A stretch of 64,000 nucleotides of DNA from Mesostigma viride. Lineage: Eukaryota > Streptophyta > Mesostigmatophyceae > Mesostigmatales > Mesostigmataceae. Positions 40,601 through 50,974 of this stretch are shown here, in pieces. Position 1 is the first letter of the stretch. Each line of letters begins with the position of its first letter. The notes below the pieces were generated by a model that saw only the letters and a program-made list of their open reading frames with translations, was not told the origin of the DNA and ran no database searches. A program made the position numbers and the translations under genes. The stretch covers positions 2,198,506 to 2,262,505 of the forward strand of contig RPFO01000002.1 in NCBI GenBank assembly GCA_009746045.1. The letters are read 5' to 3'.

Positions 40601-42078
40601 GTGGCTTGTGGCCCTGCACAACTTGCATTCTTATCTGATCTTGGTTGGAGGGGTAGAAAGTTGTGTTCCGCTTTCTTTAAGCCAGCAGTAAGCAGCCCGT
40701 GGTCGGTGCGTGATGCAGGAGGCATGCCATGACCAGTTGTTGCCGGACGACGCCGGGAGCCACGATGGTAGCCATGAGCCCCTGGTGAGCGATGATGACC
40801 GATCGTCATCCAGCCACCATGGCCAGCGTGGTACGTTGCAAGCAGTGGCTGCTCTATGGTTATACCGCATAGCCTTCTTTCTTATGAGCAAGCATGTCTT
40901 TCTATTGACTAAATCATGGTTTTGATTCAGCCTTTCTTGCTCGTCTACTTTATGGTTGAGGCGGGACCTGGCATCGGCTAGCAGAACAGTTTTAGCCAGG
41001 AAAGCGACAACCTTTAGTTTTCCGGTCCTTGTAATGCAACAGGCAGGCAGTGGAGACGGGCTGAAAGGTTACAGTCAATCCTCCTGCAAAGGGGCTTGTC
41101 CTTGCCTATGGTTGCCCTGGTGCTAGTACAGAGTGTCAGCAGTTTCACAACTGCAATTGAAGTCAGCTGCTGGCTACATCTGCTACGCAGGGAGCATGCA
41201 GAGGCACGATGACAGACGTTAGCATACACGTTGTGCGAGAGGGGAGGCTCCCTGCTGCTTGTGCCGCTTCATGCCCGCTTGCCTGCCCGCACCTGTGTAT
41301 CCCCCGGCTCACCTGCCTGTCTTCCTTTACTTAAGTACTTGTAGCTTTGCTTGACTTCGCACTTTGGCGCCTGGAATGATGCTTGGGGATACGATCTCAG
41401 AAGCCTTGGCTATAGCTGTCAACCGTTACGATGCTCGCTGCCACCTGGAAGCCCCCCTAATTTTGTCAGCGGTGTGTAGTGGTGGCGAACCTGGTCATTC
41501 TTCGGTAGCAGCAGCCAAGTACATATACGCAGCCTTTGTTCATTTAAGCTGGGCATGGCATTAACCAGTCTGCTTGCCAAGGAGCTGTCACATCAAAACT
41601 AGGACGCTAGTGTTCAGGTGCCATCGTGTCAAGCCCCGGGCCAAAGTGCGATGACGAGGGCTGGGATCCAAGCAATTTTCTCCCTGTTTTACTGCGGATT
41701 ATGATACCGTCTTATGTTGATCGCAATGTCATGGTCGACGCAATGGTTGATGACAGCTCCCTTGTTGTCTTGATTGTGACGGCTGCTTACGGCACAGGTT
41801 CTCTATCCCCGATGCCCGCACATGGCAAGGAGCTTGCGTTTGAGGACACGCCCACCGAAGGCGTGATGTTCCCCCAGCTGAGGACGATCTCATTTGATGG
41901 GACACCCTGCTCGCTGGCAGAGCTTTCCGTGGTGGCGTTGGTGTGCCCCCGTCTGTCCAGGGTGGTCGTGCGTGTCATGAGTGCGGACGATAATAGCACG
42001 CCAGATCACATGGACCTCTTCAAGCTGCAATCCTCGCCACTCTTTTCCACAAGGAGGATAAGGGTACGAGGGGTGTAG
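37625..42078 (+). CDS. F-box / leucine-rich-repeat-like gene, about six exons
   Basis: Exon 1 is 37625-37666 (MSDFNELPDEIVAQ), donor GTATGC. Exon 2 starts at 37856 after GCGCAG (ILQFVARDSS...LLQLAAVCTKWRRLAF). Joined in phase they make a classic F-box: LPDEIVAQ-ILQFV...VCTKWRRLA. Exon 2 probably ends at 38201. A possible small exon lies at 38785-38894. Exon at 38999-39312 (LEMPLALLGQVLKLLGGGLQ, then NERAIWLIARHCDRTLARL) joins in phase to 40038-40209 (GYGWQSLRSLCVAGDGVTVE, then LRRCPVLGRLKLEHC). Then comes 40719-40830 (acidic) with donor GTACGT, and 41618-42078 (FPQLRTISFDGTPCS, then VCPRLSRVVVRV) with stop TAG. LRR-like strands recur. F-box proteins recruit substrates to SCF ubiquitin ligases. 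An alternative ending exon is 40414-40476. Confidence 0.6.
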
Positions 42079-42099
42079 CTGCGCTGAACTCCCTGCTGG

Positions 42100-43240
42100 A
42101 TAACTCCAGCGAGAATTTGATGGGAGGTCACAATGTTGTTGGTTTACACCACTAAAAGTGAGCATGCTTGCTTGCTTGCTCGCAAGATAATCTAGGAACT
42201 GTCCGAGCACGTCTTCCGTGCATACTACTGCAGTCATCAGCAGAAGTACAGATCATGGATGAGAAAGATGTTGCGTCGTGCTGGCTGACCTCCCAAAATG
42301 CCGTTTGGATCCATACATCTTTGTGGCAAGTGCAAGCCTGCCAGCAGTACATGCGGGTCGAAGAGTCCCTACCAGATGGGGTGTTGCTGACAAGGAGGTC
42401 TCCAACAGGGCCATCACCTGTGAACACTCGCTAGGTGTATGCATGGTACCCTGCAAGCAGGAGGTAATTTTCGCAGGCAGCCTATGTCCATAGTGGGTGG
42501 GAGTGCTGAGAAAAGCTCCAGCTCCTGCTCTGGTTGTCATGGCAGCCCAGGATCTGCCGTGCCACTATGGGCATTCTGCCTTGTTGGCTGGTTGGTCATA
42601 GTCTGGACCCCATATCTGGTTGAAGAAGAAGCAGGCACATAGGCCTGATCTGTGGCACATCTGACAACCCATGCAATAAAGGCACTTTCAAGACAATCCG
42701 ACTAAGTTATTTTCACTAGCTGGATGGGAATGGGTCTAGGAACTAGGTTGTATGGATCTAGGAACTAGGTTATAATAATTATACAGTAGCACACGATCAG
42801 GTCTGTAGTACTCTTACGCGCCACTCTCACCTTTCTAATAAAAAGTCTTGAGAAAGAGAATCGACAACCTGGTCGAGCCAACAATAAAAAACAAAGCAGC
42901 TGGGTTACTTAATTCAGATTATTTTACATGTACACTGCGTGCCCACGCGAGCATAAGTCCTCAGTGATTTGAGATGGAATGAGATGCATGGAATCTATTC
43001 TAGAGACAGCTGATAGTTCTAGTTGCAGGGTTGGCCGGGGGGCACGGCCCGAACGGCTATTATTACCGAATTTGGTCACACGCGCTACCCCCACCTACAC
43101 TCTTGGGGTTGGTATTTTTCATACTGTTGTCCTTCGCAAGCCATATGTACGTCAGGGCTCCACTACCTCGGTCCGTACCTGTAACAGAATAAAATGGTCG
43201 ATTCTGTTTCAATGGAATAAGATCTTTTACCTCTTGCTTA
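42100..43240. other. No gene recognised downstream of the F-box gene
   Basis: Presumed 3' untranslated region and intergenic sequence. Near 43153-43180 the peptide QGSTTSVRT echoes EGSTTSVRT of the LINE reverse transcriptases and may be a small LINE scrap beside LINE-B. Confidence 0.35.
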
Positions 43241-43246
43241 TTGTAG

Positions 43247-45424
43247 CCGCCCCGCTTCACCCGCCTGCACCGGCTCCCCGCCGTCATCCAGGCCCGGCAA
43301 GCCCTGCGCGACAACCGCGACCCCGCCCGCTACGCCCGCCTCAAAGCCGATTACCACTCGGCCATCCGGCAGGCGACCAAGGAGCAGGAGGACCTTCATG
43401 TCCGCGAGTACTTCGCCCACCTCAAGGACCAGCACGGCAAGTACGCCTGGACCCGCCTGCGTCACGCCCAACGGCCCGCCGGCGGCGCGCAGCCGGCGCC
43501 GCGGACGCTCTCTGGCTCACCGCAGCAGCAGCTCAACCAGTGGTATTCCTCCCAGTCCCGGCTGCTCGGCGCCCCCCCGCCGCCTCCGCCGCTTGGCCCT
43601 CTGGCGGCCGCACGCCTGGCAGTAGCACCGGCGGACGTCCCTGCGCCGCCCACGCCGCCCGCCGCTGAGCAGGACTACACGTACCCAGCCCTGACGGAAC
43701 CCCTGGCCCACCCCAACGAGCTCCCGCCGTTCACCGAGCTCGAGCTGAGCACCGCCGCCAAGCAACTCCGCTTCTATGCTGCCGTTGGACCTGACCAGCT
43801 CCCAGCCCCGGTGATTAAGCTGACGGCGCTCACGGGGTTCCTGCTTGACGTCTGCAACCGGATCCTGCTTGCCGCCGCGCCGCCGATTCCTGAGTGGCAG
43901 CACAGCTACCGTATTATGCTGTACACAAACAAAGGTTCCCCTGACGACCCCGCCAACTACAGAGGAGTCTGCATCCAGAGCGCCGCACTTAAGTTGTTCA
44001 TGCGCATGATCCTCAACCGCCTTCGTTCTGCTCTCGACTGTCACCTTGGGGAAAGTCAAATGGGCTTCCGTCCTGGGCGCAACACCGTCATGGCCATCTT
44101 CGTCGCGCGTCGCCTCTTCGAGGCAATCGCTCTCCTGCAACCTGGTGAGTTTCCCGCCATCCTGATCTTCGTCGACTTCATCAAGGCTTTTGATTCTGTC
44201 CTCTGGGACGCTCTATGGGCTGTACTTGCTCGCGCTCGCGTCCCCACTCCCCTGATTACCGTCATCCGCACGCTGTATGAGGGGTCCACCACTTCGGTGC
44301 GCACTCAGCACGGCATAACCCCGCCCTGCCCACTGCAGACCGGCGTCTGGCAGGGTTGCGTCCTGTCGCCGTACCTGTTTATTATTGTAGTGGATTATGT
44401 TATGCGCCAGGCACGTGCTCGCTTTGCTAGCATTGCAGGCCGTGCCCCTGGCCTAGCGATCACGAACGAGCTTGGGGAAGGGGGGCCGACTAACAAGCAG
44501 AATTTACTAGCTGACCTCATTTATGCCGACGACATCACGCTCATCGAGAAGCCGGAGTCTGCCCAACTTTGGCTGGACTGCCTGGCGCTCGAGGCTCGGG
44601 CGGTTGGTCTAGAAATCAGCCCCAAAACGGAGGCCCTGGCCCTCGGCATGGCAGGGCCCCCACCCACACTCCGCCTCTTAGACGATGCCGAGGTCAACTA
44701 CCCTACTTCAGGCCGCTTCAAGCTGCTCGGCAGTTGGCTTCCTGACTGCGAGGACGACATGACGACACGGATCGGCATGGCGTGGGCGCACCTCCATGAC
44801 CACCGCCGCTGGTGGAGCAACCCCGCCCTACCCCGGATCGTCAAGCGTGACCTCTTCAAGGTCGTCATTCTGACGATCCTGACCTACGGCGCCGAGACGT
44901 GGACACTGATGCAGGAGCTGGAGCAACGACTCGACGGCGCCGTCACCAAGATGCTGCGCAAGGCCCTTAACATCCCCTTTGGTTTGCACATTAGTAATGA
45001 GGATTTGTACGCTGATTTGCCCTATGTTTCCCACATTATTAGGCACAGGCGCCTGGGCCTAGCCGGGCACCTGGCCCGCACAGATCCGGTAGATACATCA
45101 GATAGACTAGCTGGCACCAAGCCCGCCCAGCCTGGGCGATATGTCCTCACCTGGCGTGCCCCCGGCCGCGCGCGGCAGGGCCGCCACCCGTGGACTTTTC
45201 GTGATAGACTCGGCATGGACATGTGCTACACTAGACGTGACGGGCTCACCCCCGGGCAGCCTCCTGGTTTGTCTGTAATATGGAGGCAGATGGTGCGCAA
45301 GGATAGATGGCAAGTAGTGATGAAGGAGACCACCCCCAAGCCTGTGGGGGCTCCGCGTGTGACCAAGTATGGCATTCATAGCGATTCGGGCCGCGGTGCC
45401 CACACCCCTGTAACTAGGACCTAG
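43247..45424 (+). pseudogene. LINE-B reverse transcriptase, N-terminally truncated but open
   Basis: One uninterrupted frame lacks the endonuclease. It includes LRDNRDPARYARLKADYHSA, MLYTNKGSPDDPANYRGVC, MGFRPGRNTVMAIFVARRL, ILIFVDFIKAFDSVLW, GVWQGCVLSPYLFIIVV, LIYADDITLIE (YADD) and FKLLGSWLPD. The tail has LTYGAETWTLMQELEQRLDG and RRLGLAGHLARTDPVDTSD. The lack of stops over 2.1 kb points to a recent insertion. It has no start codon of its own and cannot move autonomously. Confidence 0.85.
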
Positions 45425-45520
45425 ATAGCTTATACCATCCATTCCATCCCATGTTCCCCTCCCACTGAGGACTTATGCTCACGTGACGCAGTCACGTGTC
45501 TATTAATTAATTAATTAATT
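43247..45520 (+). mobile_element. LINE-B: 5'-truncated non-LTR retrotransposon
   Basis: It begins abruptly in the linker between endonuclease and reverse transcriptase and runs to a tandem ATTA tail near 45502-45520. The 3' end carries a different hairpin, CACGTGAC GCA GTCACGTG (45480-45498). Protein similarity to LINE-A is high in the reverse transcriptase, so these are sister families with different 3' ends. Confidence 0.85.
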
Positions 45521-45721
45521 ATTGTAGCGGAACTGACTGGCAAACTCCTCGGAACTTGGAGGACTCCGGATATTCTCTAGGAGTCACTGAGCTTGGTCGG
45601 TTCCCGTCTAGAGGAGATTCCTACCAGAAGGTACTCACGCGGTAAGGAGCTGTGGACCCCTTTTGGTCGGGAGTCTCCTTGCTTGCTCGTGCTGACACAA
45701 GACTAGTTCCTGCCTACTGGT
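45521..45721. other. Spacer between LINE-B and ORF1 element copy 2
   Basis: About 200 bases with short inverted GACTCC/GGAGTC motifs. No gene. Confidence 0.4.
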
Positions 45722-46159
45722 TATTAATTAATTAATTAGGACCATAACTCCGTTGGGAGTATCTGTAGCGCATAGCCCAGAGAAGGGGCATATGGCCTAT
45801 ACTACATTCTTAGCTACTTCCTGCAAGGGTGGGAATGTAAACAACACTTGTTCTAGGTGCACTAGGGCACCTGCACCACCCAGAGTCTCGGGCAACACCC
45901 AGCTAAGGGGAGCCCGTCATAGGTGGGGAAGATCAGCATGGCTATACAAGGGCTAGGGCATGGCTTCTCAGCAGAGAGTGACTCCCTGCATGGGCACTGC
46001 ATAATGAAATACAGCTAGGCATCATCTGGAGGGTGGCTCATCATAGGCACACATGTACATGGCTAAAAATGCTAGGCTTCAGCTGCTATAGTGCCCGTAG
46101 TAGGCGGGCATGTACAAGGCCACGGTCTAACTATTGTACACTACTGCTGTATTCCCCTA

Positions 46160-46880
46160 GGCTGGGGCTGCTGGAGTCGCTGGGGCCGCGGTGGTCGAGG
46201 GGGTCGCGTCCCAGGGCTTGTGGCCGACGTAGATGGCCGCCCCCTTCCAGTACACCGGCTGGCCCGCCTTGGTCTACCGGAGCTGGAGGTAGGTCGGCCA
46301 TAGCTCCCGTCGCCGTTGTTGCTGCGCCAGGGTCAAGTCGTCGACCACGGTGAAGTGAGTCTTCTCGAGCCACTTGCGGCGTCTGAGAAACGAAGTCTTG
46401 TCCGCTGGGCTCTCAAAGATGAGAAGAAGCGGAGGCGCCCCTGCCTTACCCCGCGCGCGGGGGAGGCGGTCGGGCGGTCAGCTTAATCTCACCAAGAAGG
46501 CCCATGCGTGCAAGGATTTTGCTCTCAAACGCACGTGCAAGCTTCTCCAAATTCTCACCTTTCTCCATGTCGAAGTTCTTGAGTATGGCGTTGAGGCTGC
46601 GCTTGGCGAGCTCGGCCTCCTCGCGGAGGTCAAGCGTCTGCCGCTGGAGCTGTGCTGTGACGGCGGAGGTGGTGGAGGTGGTATGTTGCCTAAGCATGTC
46701 CGCCCAGGTCGTGATGGGAGGAGCATCGCCGGCCAGGCCAGCCGTGGCTGGCTTGGCGGCAATGTCCTTCACTGCCTGGGCGGTGAGGCCTGCGGTGTTC
46801 TGCAGGACCTCGATAGCGATGGCATTGTCCTTAAGACGCTGGTCGATGTCGCGGAGGTGGGCGGTGATGGAGTCGGTGGA
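46160..46880 (-). pseudogene. ORF1 protein, C-terminal half (copy 2)
   Basis: After the nested LINE end and the C/G run: LRDIDQRLKDNAIAIEVLQN (coiled coil), AGLTAQAVKDIAAKPATAG, TWADMLRQHTTSTTSAV, then ADKTSF and LTLAQQQRRRELWPTYLQLR with a frameshift near 46440. Same domain order as copies 1 and 3. Confidence 0.65.
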
Positions 46881-46882
46881 GG

Positions 46883-46886
<4 letters not shown>

Positions 46887-46928
<42 letters not shown>
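46887..46928. repeat. Poly(G) run of about 42 bases
   Basis: An uninterrupted G homopolymer on the + strand (C on the coding strand) beside the nested LINE end. Length is unlikely to be reliable. Confidence 0.9.
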
Positions 46929-46929
<1 letters not shown>

Positions 46930-46944
46930 GGGTGGCGGTGGCGG

Positions 46945-47290
46945 TGGGGATTAATTAATTAATTAATTAGACTCGTGCTCCCGTTGGGGAGTCACGGAGC
47001 AGTAACCCCGATGGATGGATGGATGGGTGCAAACAGTCCTACCGGTCTAATCTATCTACATCAGCTACCTACGACATCTATCATCTAACAGCATTCTAAC
47101 TACAGCATCTATCTAGACAGCCTCACGCTGCCCTAGGGGAGCTGGCTGGCGTGCCTCCCACGGGTTTGCACACGCAGGCGCTTCCCCACAGGGGGGGGCT
47201 CGTTGTCCTCTATGACCTGGGCCCACGTGGCCTTGTTCATCATCTTGGTCCAAATCAGGGAGAGGCCTAGGCCCCCCATGTCGTCTACTA
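46945..47290 (-). mobile_element. LINE-A 3' fragment nested in ORF1 copy 2
   Basis: On the minus strand it starts inside the LINE ORF tail (VDDMGGLGLSLIWTKMMNK), passes the stop and 3' region (ACCGGTAGGACTG...), the CTCCC-CAAC-GGGAG hairpin (46978-46991) and AATT tail (46952-46970). The flanks ATCCCCACCGCC(G/A)CCGCC on each side look like a long target duplication. Confidence 0.75.
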
Positions 47291-47339
47291 GTAAATGGCA
47301 GTGGAGGTGGAGGCGGCGGCGGTGGGGATGGTGGGGAGT

Positions 47340-48014
47340 TCAGCAGCCAGGCTGCGTGCCTCCCATTGCCGCCACATCTGTGGCAAGGGGGGTCACGTGC
47401 TGCTCGAAAGCTTCCTTAAGGAGGGTGCGGATGATGGCTTCGGTGGGGAGGGGCGGTGGGGAAGCCCAGATCTCGGCATCGGAACGCCCGAGGAGGGAGC
47501 AGAGGGCGAAGCGCTGGAGCCGGGGGCGATTCGAGCGGAGAATGAGCGGGAGATCTTCGGCGGGGTTGCAGGGCAGGCCATTTGGCCAGCGGCCGCGGTT
47601 GTGGGAGATGAGGTGCGAGCACAGGGCTACAAGCGAGGCGTGCGTGCCGAAAAACACGTCTTCCATGAAGGCTGATGGGCGGCGAGTCCAGTAGCCAGGT
47701 GCGTTGATGTCGAAGGCGATCTCGTCCCAGTGCGGCTCGTCGGCAGAGCGACTGCGCTTAGGTTCAGGCGATGCAGATGGCGAGGCAAGCCCGGGGGGCT
47801 GGACGAGCACCAGTGCGCGACTAGTGTCACCGCTGCCTTCTGGGCCGGTGGGCGAAGCTGCAGCCGTAGCTGCAGACATTTTTTCATTGCCGAGCGCAGC
47901 CGCGCCAGGCTGCGTTGCGTCGAGGGGCGTTTGCTCATCGTATATTGCGTAATAGCTTCGGAAAATTATATCAGCATGTGCGTCGTAGAAAGACGCGTCG
48001 ATTGTGATATTCAC
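47340..48014 (-). pseudogene. ORF1 protein, N-terminal half (copy 2)
   Basis: Contains SGDTSRALVLVQPPG, SPEPKRSRSADEP, EDVFFGTHASLVALCSHLI, CSLLGRSDAEIWASPP and LLKEAFEQHVTPLATDVAAM, matching copy 1 blocks in the same order. The first ~40 residues differ in frame from copy 1. It ends at MGGTQPGC because about 4 extra bases (CAGC) shift the frame. The true continuation LAAELPTIPTAAAST is in another frame up to the nested insertion. Confidence 0.65.
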
Positions 48015-48285
48015 GGCTAAATTCGGTGCTCAAACGTGAAACTTTATGAGCTCCGCCGTCAGCCATGGCTACCTCGTGGCTTGGTTGGGGCATGATGCAG
48101 TTGTTGTACTGGTTTATATGACTGTCCAATAACAGGGCCTGAATGAGAATGTTCGGTTGTAAGAATAACTTCACATGTTGGGTGAGAAGCAACTGGCTAT
48201 GGAGACACACAGACGGCGCATTTGTTCTCACGGGCCTCACGTCTCCAACGCAATCCAAAGGACACTAGACTGTTAACCCTCCCAC

Positions 48286-48322
48286 GGTCCTTAATTTAGG
48301 ACTTTGTCCTAAATTAAGGACC
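48286..48322. repeat. Perfect 17-bp palindrome with TTT loop
   Basis: The arms begin GGTCCTTAATTTAGGAC and pair fully across a 3-base loop. The core GTCCTAA/TTAGGAC recalls the ends of the element at 4735-6450. Confidence 0.85.
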
Positions 48323-48470
48323 AATTTACTATAACCGAGGTACCGGGGGGGCATCAAGTTTCGTTTAAGTGGCCAGCCGGAGCGGCTGCTTAGGTTTTAG
48401 CGGACAAGTGTTCGAAGCGCGTCATTGGTGAATTACTAGGGAACTTGGGTTTCCCCGCGAAACTCCAACC

Positions 48471-48780
48471 GCACGTTCAGATTTCCAAATCTCAAGTAAA
48501 GTTCGGCGCAACTTTCTGAACGGGGGCAGTTGACGAGCAGCATTCCTCCGGACGAATGAATTGCGTTCCATACTTGCGCAAAATTTTGAAAGGTAGCTTG
48601 CGTGCAGCCCTACTAAAATTTGCGCGCACGTTCAGATTTCCAAATCTCAAGTAAATTTCGGCGGAACATTCTGAACGGGGGTAGTTGGCGGGCAGCGTTC
48701 CTCCAGACGAATGAAATGCGTTCCATACTAGCGCAAAATTTTGAAAGGTAGCTTGCGTGCAGCCCTACTAAAATTTGCGC
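48471..48780. repeat. Two tandem 155-bp repeats
   Basis: 48471-48625 and 48626-48780, both starting GCACGTTCAGATTTCC, with about a dozen differences. Confidence 0.9.
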
Positions 48781-48784
48781 GAAG

Positions 48785-48970
48785 TGTGGGACTGAAAATT
48801 CGTAACGGAAACTGTTTGGTAGTTGCCGTCACTTCCTCTTGTGCAAACGTGTGGGAGTGAAAATTCGTAACGGAAACGTTTTGGTAGTTGCCGTCACTTC
48901 ATTTTGCGCGAGTGTTGGGCTGAAAATTCGTAACGGAAACTTTTTGGTAGTTGGCGTCACTTCCTTTGGT
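48785..48970. repeat. Three tandem 64-bp repeats
   Basis: Units start near 48785, 48849 and 48912, sharing TGAAAATTCGTAACGGAAAC and TTGGTAGTTG.CGTCACTTC. Confidence 0.9.
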
Positions 48971-49139
48971 TCGACTGAAAATTCGCTGAAATTCGCTGAA
49001 TTCGTACCGTAGCCTAATTTTTAGTACCTCGAAGTGACGGGGCACCTAAAAATTTGCCCACAAGTACACTTGGCAGCGCGCTCACTGGGAAAAATTGTAC
49101 AGCCGCTCCGGCGGGCCACTTGAACGAATTGTAATGGGG

Positions 49140-50271
49140 GGGTCACTATATGGACCGTACCCCATGTGGACCGTACCCGGCATGATGTACCCGACCCGTG
49201 GTACCGGCACATGGTACCCGGATTCCGTACCCGGGTACCGGGTATAATGGCGGGAAAGTAGGTACCTCGACCAAAAATATAACCGATTTTGGAGCGAAAA
49301 AGTGGGTGCGGGAATGATCTGAGGTGGATATGGCGACCTGACAATCGTGGCCGGCGTTTTCACGTGCGTTTATCATTTCGGGCGCCCAGTAGCAAAAACG
49401 AAAGGTTGTTAGTTATGCTAGTTAGGCTGTGAAAATTTTCTGCGCAAGTTTTTATGTGTAGCGCTGTAGCACAGCGGCACAACACAAATGGGTCGCAGAT
49501 CGCCTGCTCGCGGAGGGTCGATTTTGGCACAAACATGTTAGTGTATTAGCAATGGTGGTGCGAATCAAGCCAGGAAATTTTTGTGGAGGATTTTGATTAT
49601 AGTCTGGAGTTTAGAAACGGAGTATTTGACATGGGAGCGCCTGGGCCGTGATATTCTTGCCCGATTTCCATTGTCGACCATGTTTTAGGGACGTTTAGGC
49701 TGGGCAGCAAGCGCACCTTATAGGTCTTCACTTTCGGTATTTCTTGGACCTAGAACGCAGCACAAGCGTGGTTTATATCATTTTCGAACCGGTTGGCCAG
49801 CTTTGGTGCGCTCAGCTCTCGGAAAGCTGACCTCGCTGCGGATTTCAGCCATTTTTTTTACAACCATCTGGAATGAGGCGACGTAAGTAGCAGGTACGTG
49901 CCGGGGTGTCCTAGATCATGAGTGTAACTGGCAACGCTGTCGTCGTGTTTTGAGTCAGCCAGCTATGCCTAAAAAGAGGGGACGCTCTCTGTGCACATAA
50001 CTGTCACACATAGTTGGTTTACGTCATACAATTTTTTACGTCTCTATCTTCGTCGTCCGCTGCAGCTAAAACACACATGCGTAAGAGCAGTTTTACTCAT
50101 GTGTTAGTTATAAACCATGGTCCTATGGCCTGCAGTCGTTCAGGGTGTTCTCAAACAGTTTATACAGTATGGTTTACGTGTTACATGCACCCTGAATTCG
50201 CTCACAAAGCGTTGCATGTTAGCACAACGTTGTTTTGTAACTTGATTTGGCTGCATTCATGTGTCAGTTGC
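49140..50271. other. No gene recognised
   Basis: Begins with GTACCC/GGTACC palindromic repeats (49150-49250). The rest has no coding or repeat signal that I can support. Confidence 0.4.
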
Positions 50272-50276
50272 AATGC

Positions 50277-50974
50277 TGTAACGACTAAAAATGTTGTGTT
50301 TGCAACAGCCTCAGTTTCAACATTGATGTGAAAAGATCTTTATACCTGGGTTGGAGTCGCGACAGATAACTTCACGTCCAGAGAAGCAATGAAGATGGAT
50401 CTTCAACAGTTAAGGGAATGAGTCCCCACCCTTGTTAGACACAACAGACAATGTTATATCCAAGTCGACTATCTGTTGAAGTTATAGTTGACTTTTGGCA
50501 AGGGTTGTTTGATTGATGAAACAAGGAAACCCTTGAATTACACCATAGCTTTAGCTTCACACGCACACATGCACGGCCGCCACAATCAGTATAAAAGTCA
50601 TCGTGCACGCAGAGTCGGCTCAACCCTAACCCGAAAGAACCAATCAAAAGTGAGGATCACTCAAGGTAAGATCCTGTCCTCAGAATCCACAACACAGCAC
50701 AAGGCCAGCACTACAGAATCTCCGTGACCTGGAACCAGATCCACCAGGTACGACAGTCTTAAAGAGAATCTATGACTGGCTGAACTAAACCATACAAAGT
50801 ACCCCACGTGGATCAGGCCACGACCAATGAGGGTAGAACAATAATTCGACAGATCTCAGCAGGCCCAATATCAATCATACGTCGAAGCCTCCTAACTATC
50901 CAAATAATTGTCCCCAAGAACTCATAATAAGGTCACCAGTAGGAAAACTTTGGATGTAACATTTGGTTGTTACA
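50277..50974 (-). repeat. 3' LTR of the LARD-like element
   Basis: 698 bp with ends TGTAAC...GTTACA, conforming to TG...CA. Confidence 0.9.

Larger units (their letters stand above)
45722..48079 (-). mobile_element. ORF1-only LINE-like element, copy 2, with nested LINE-A end
   Basis: Read on the minus strand from about 48079: a leader shared with copy 1, the ORF1 N-terminus, a nested LINE-A 3' end (46945-47290), a C/G homopolymer, the ORF1 C-terminus, a 3' untranslated region with hairpin 45971-45989, then the terminal hairpin ACTCC CAAC GGAGT (45747-45760) and AATT tail (45722-45739). There is no reverse transcriptase in the element itself. Confidence 0.75.
48352..49136. mobile_element. Inverted-repeat element built of tandem repeats (785 bp)
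   Basis: The left end CATCAAGTTTCGTTTAAGTG... (48352-48388) is an inverted match to the right end (49136 back to 49100, CATTACAATTCGTTCAAGTG...). Both contain CCGGAGCGGCTG, about 32 of 37 bases. Runs of 6-7 G flank both sides and may be the target duplication. Inside are two 155-bp direct repeats and three 64-bp direct repeats. No coding. The last 110 bp reappear at 63822-63931. Confidence 0.65.
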
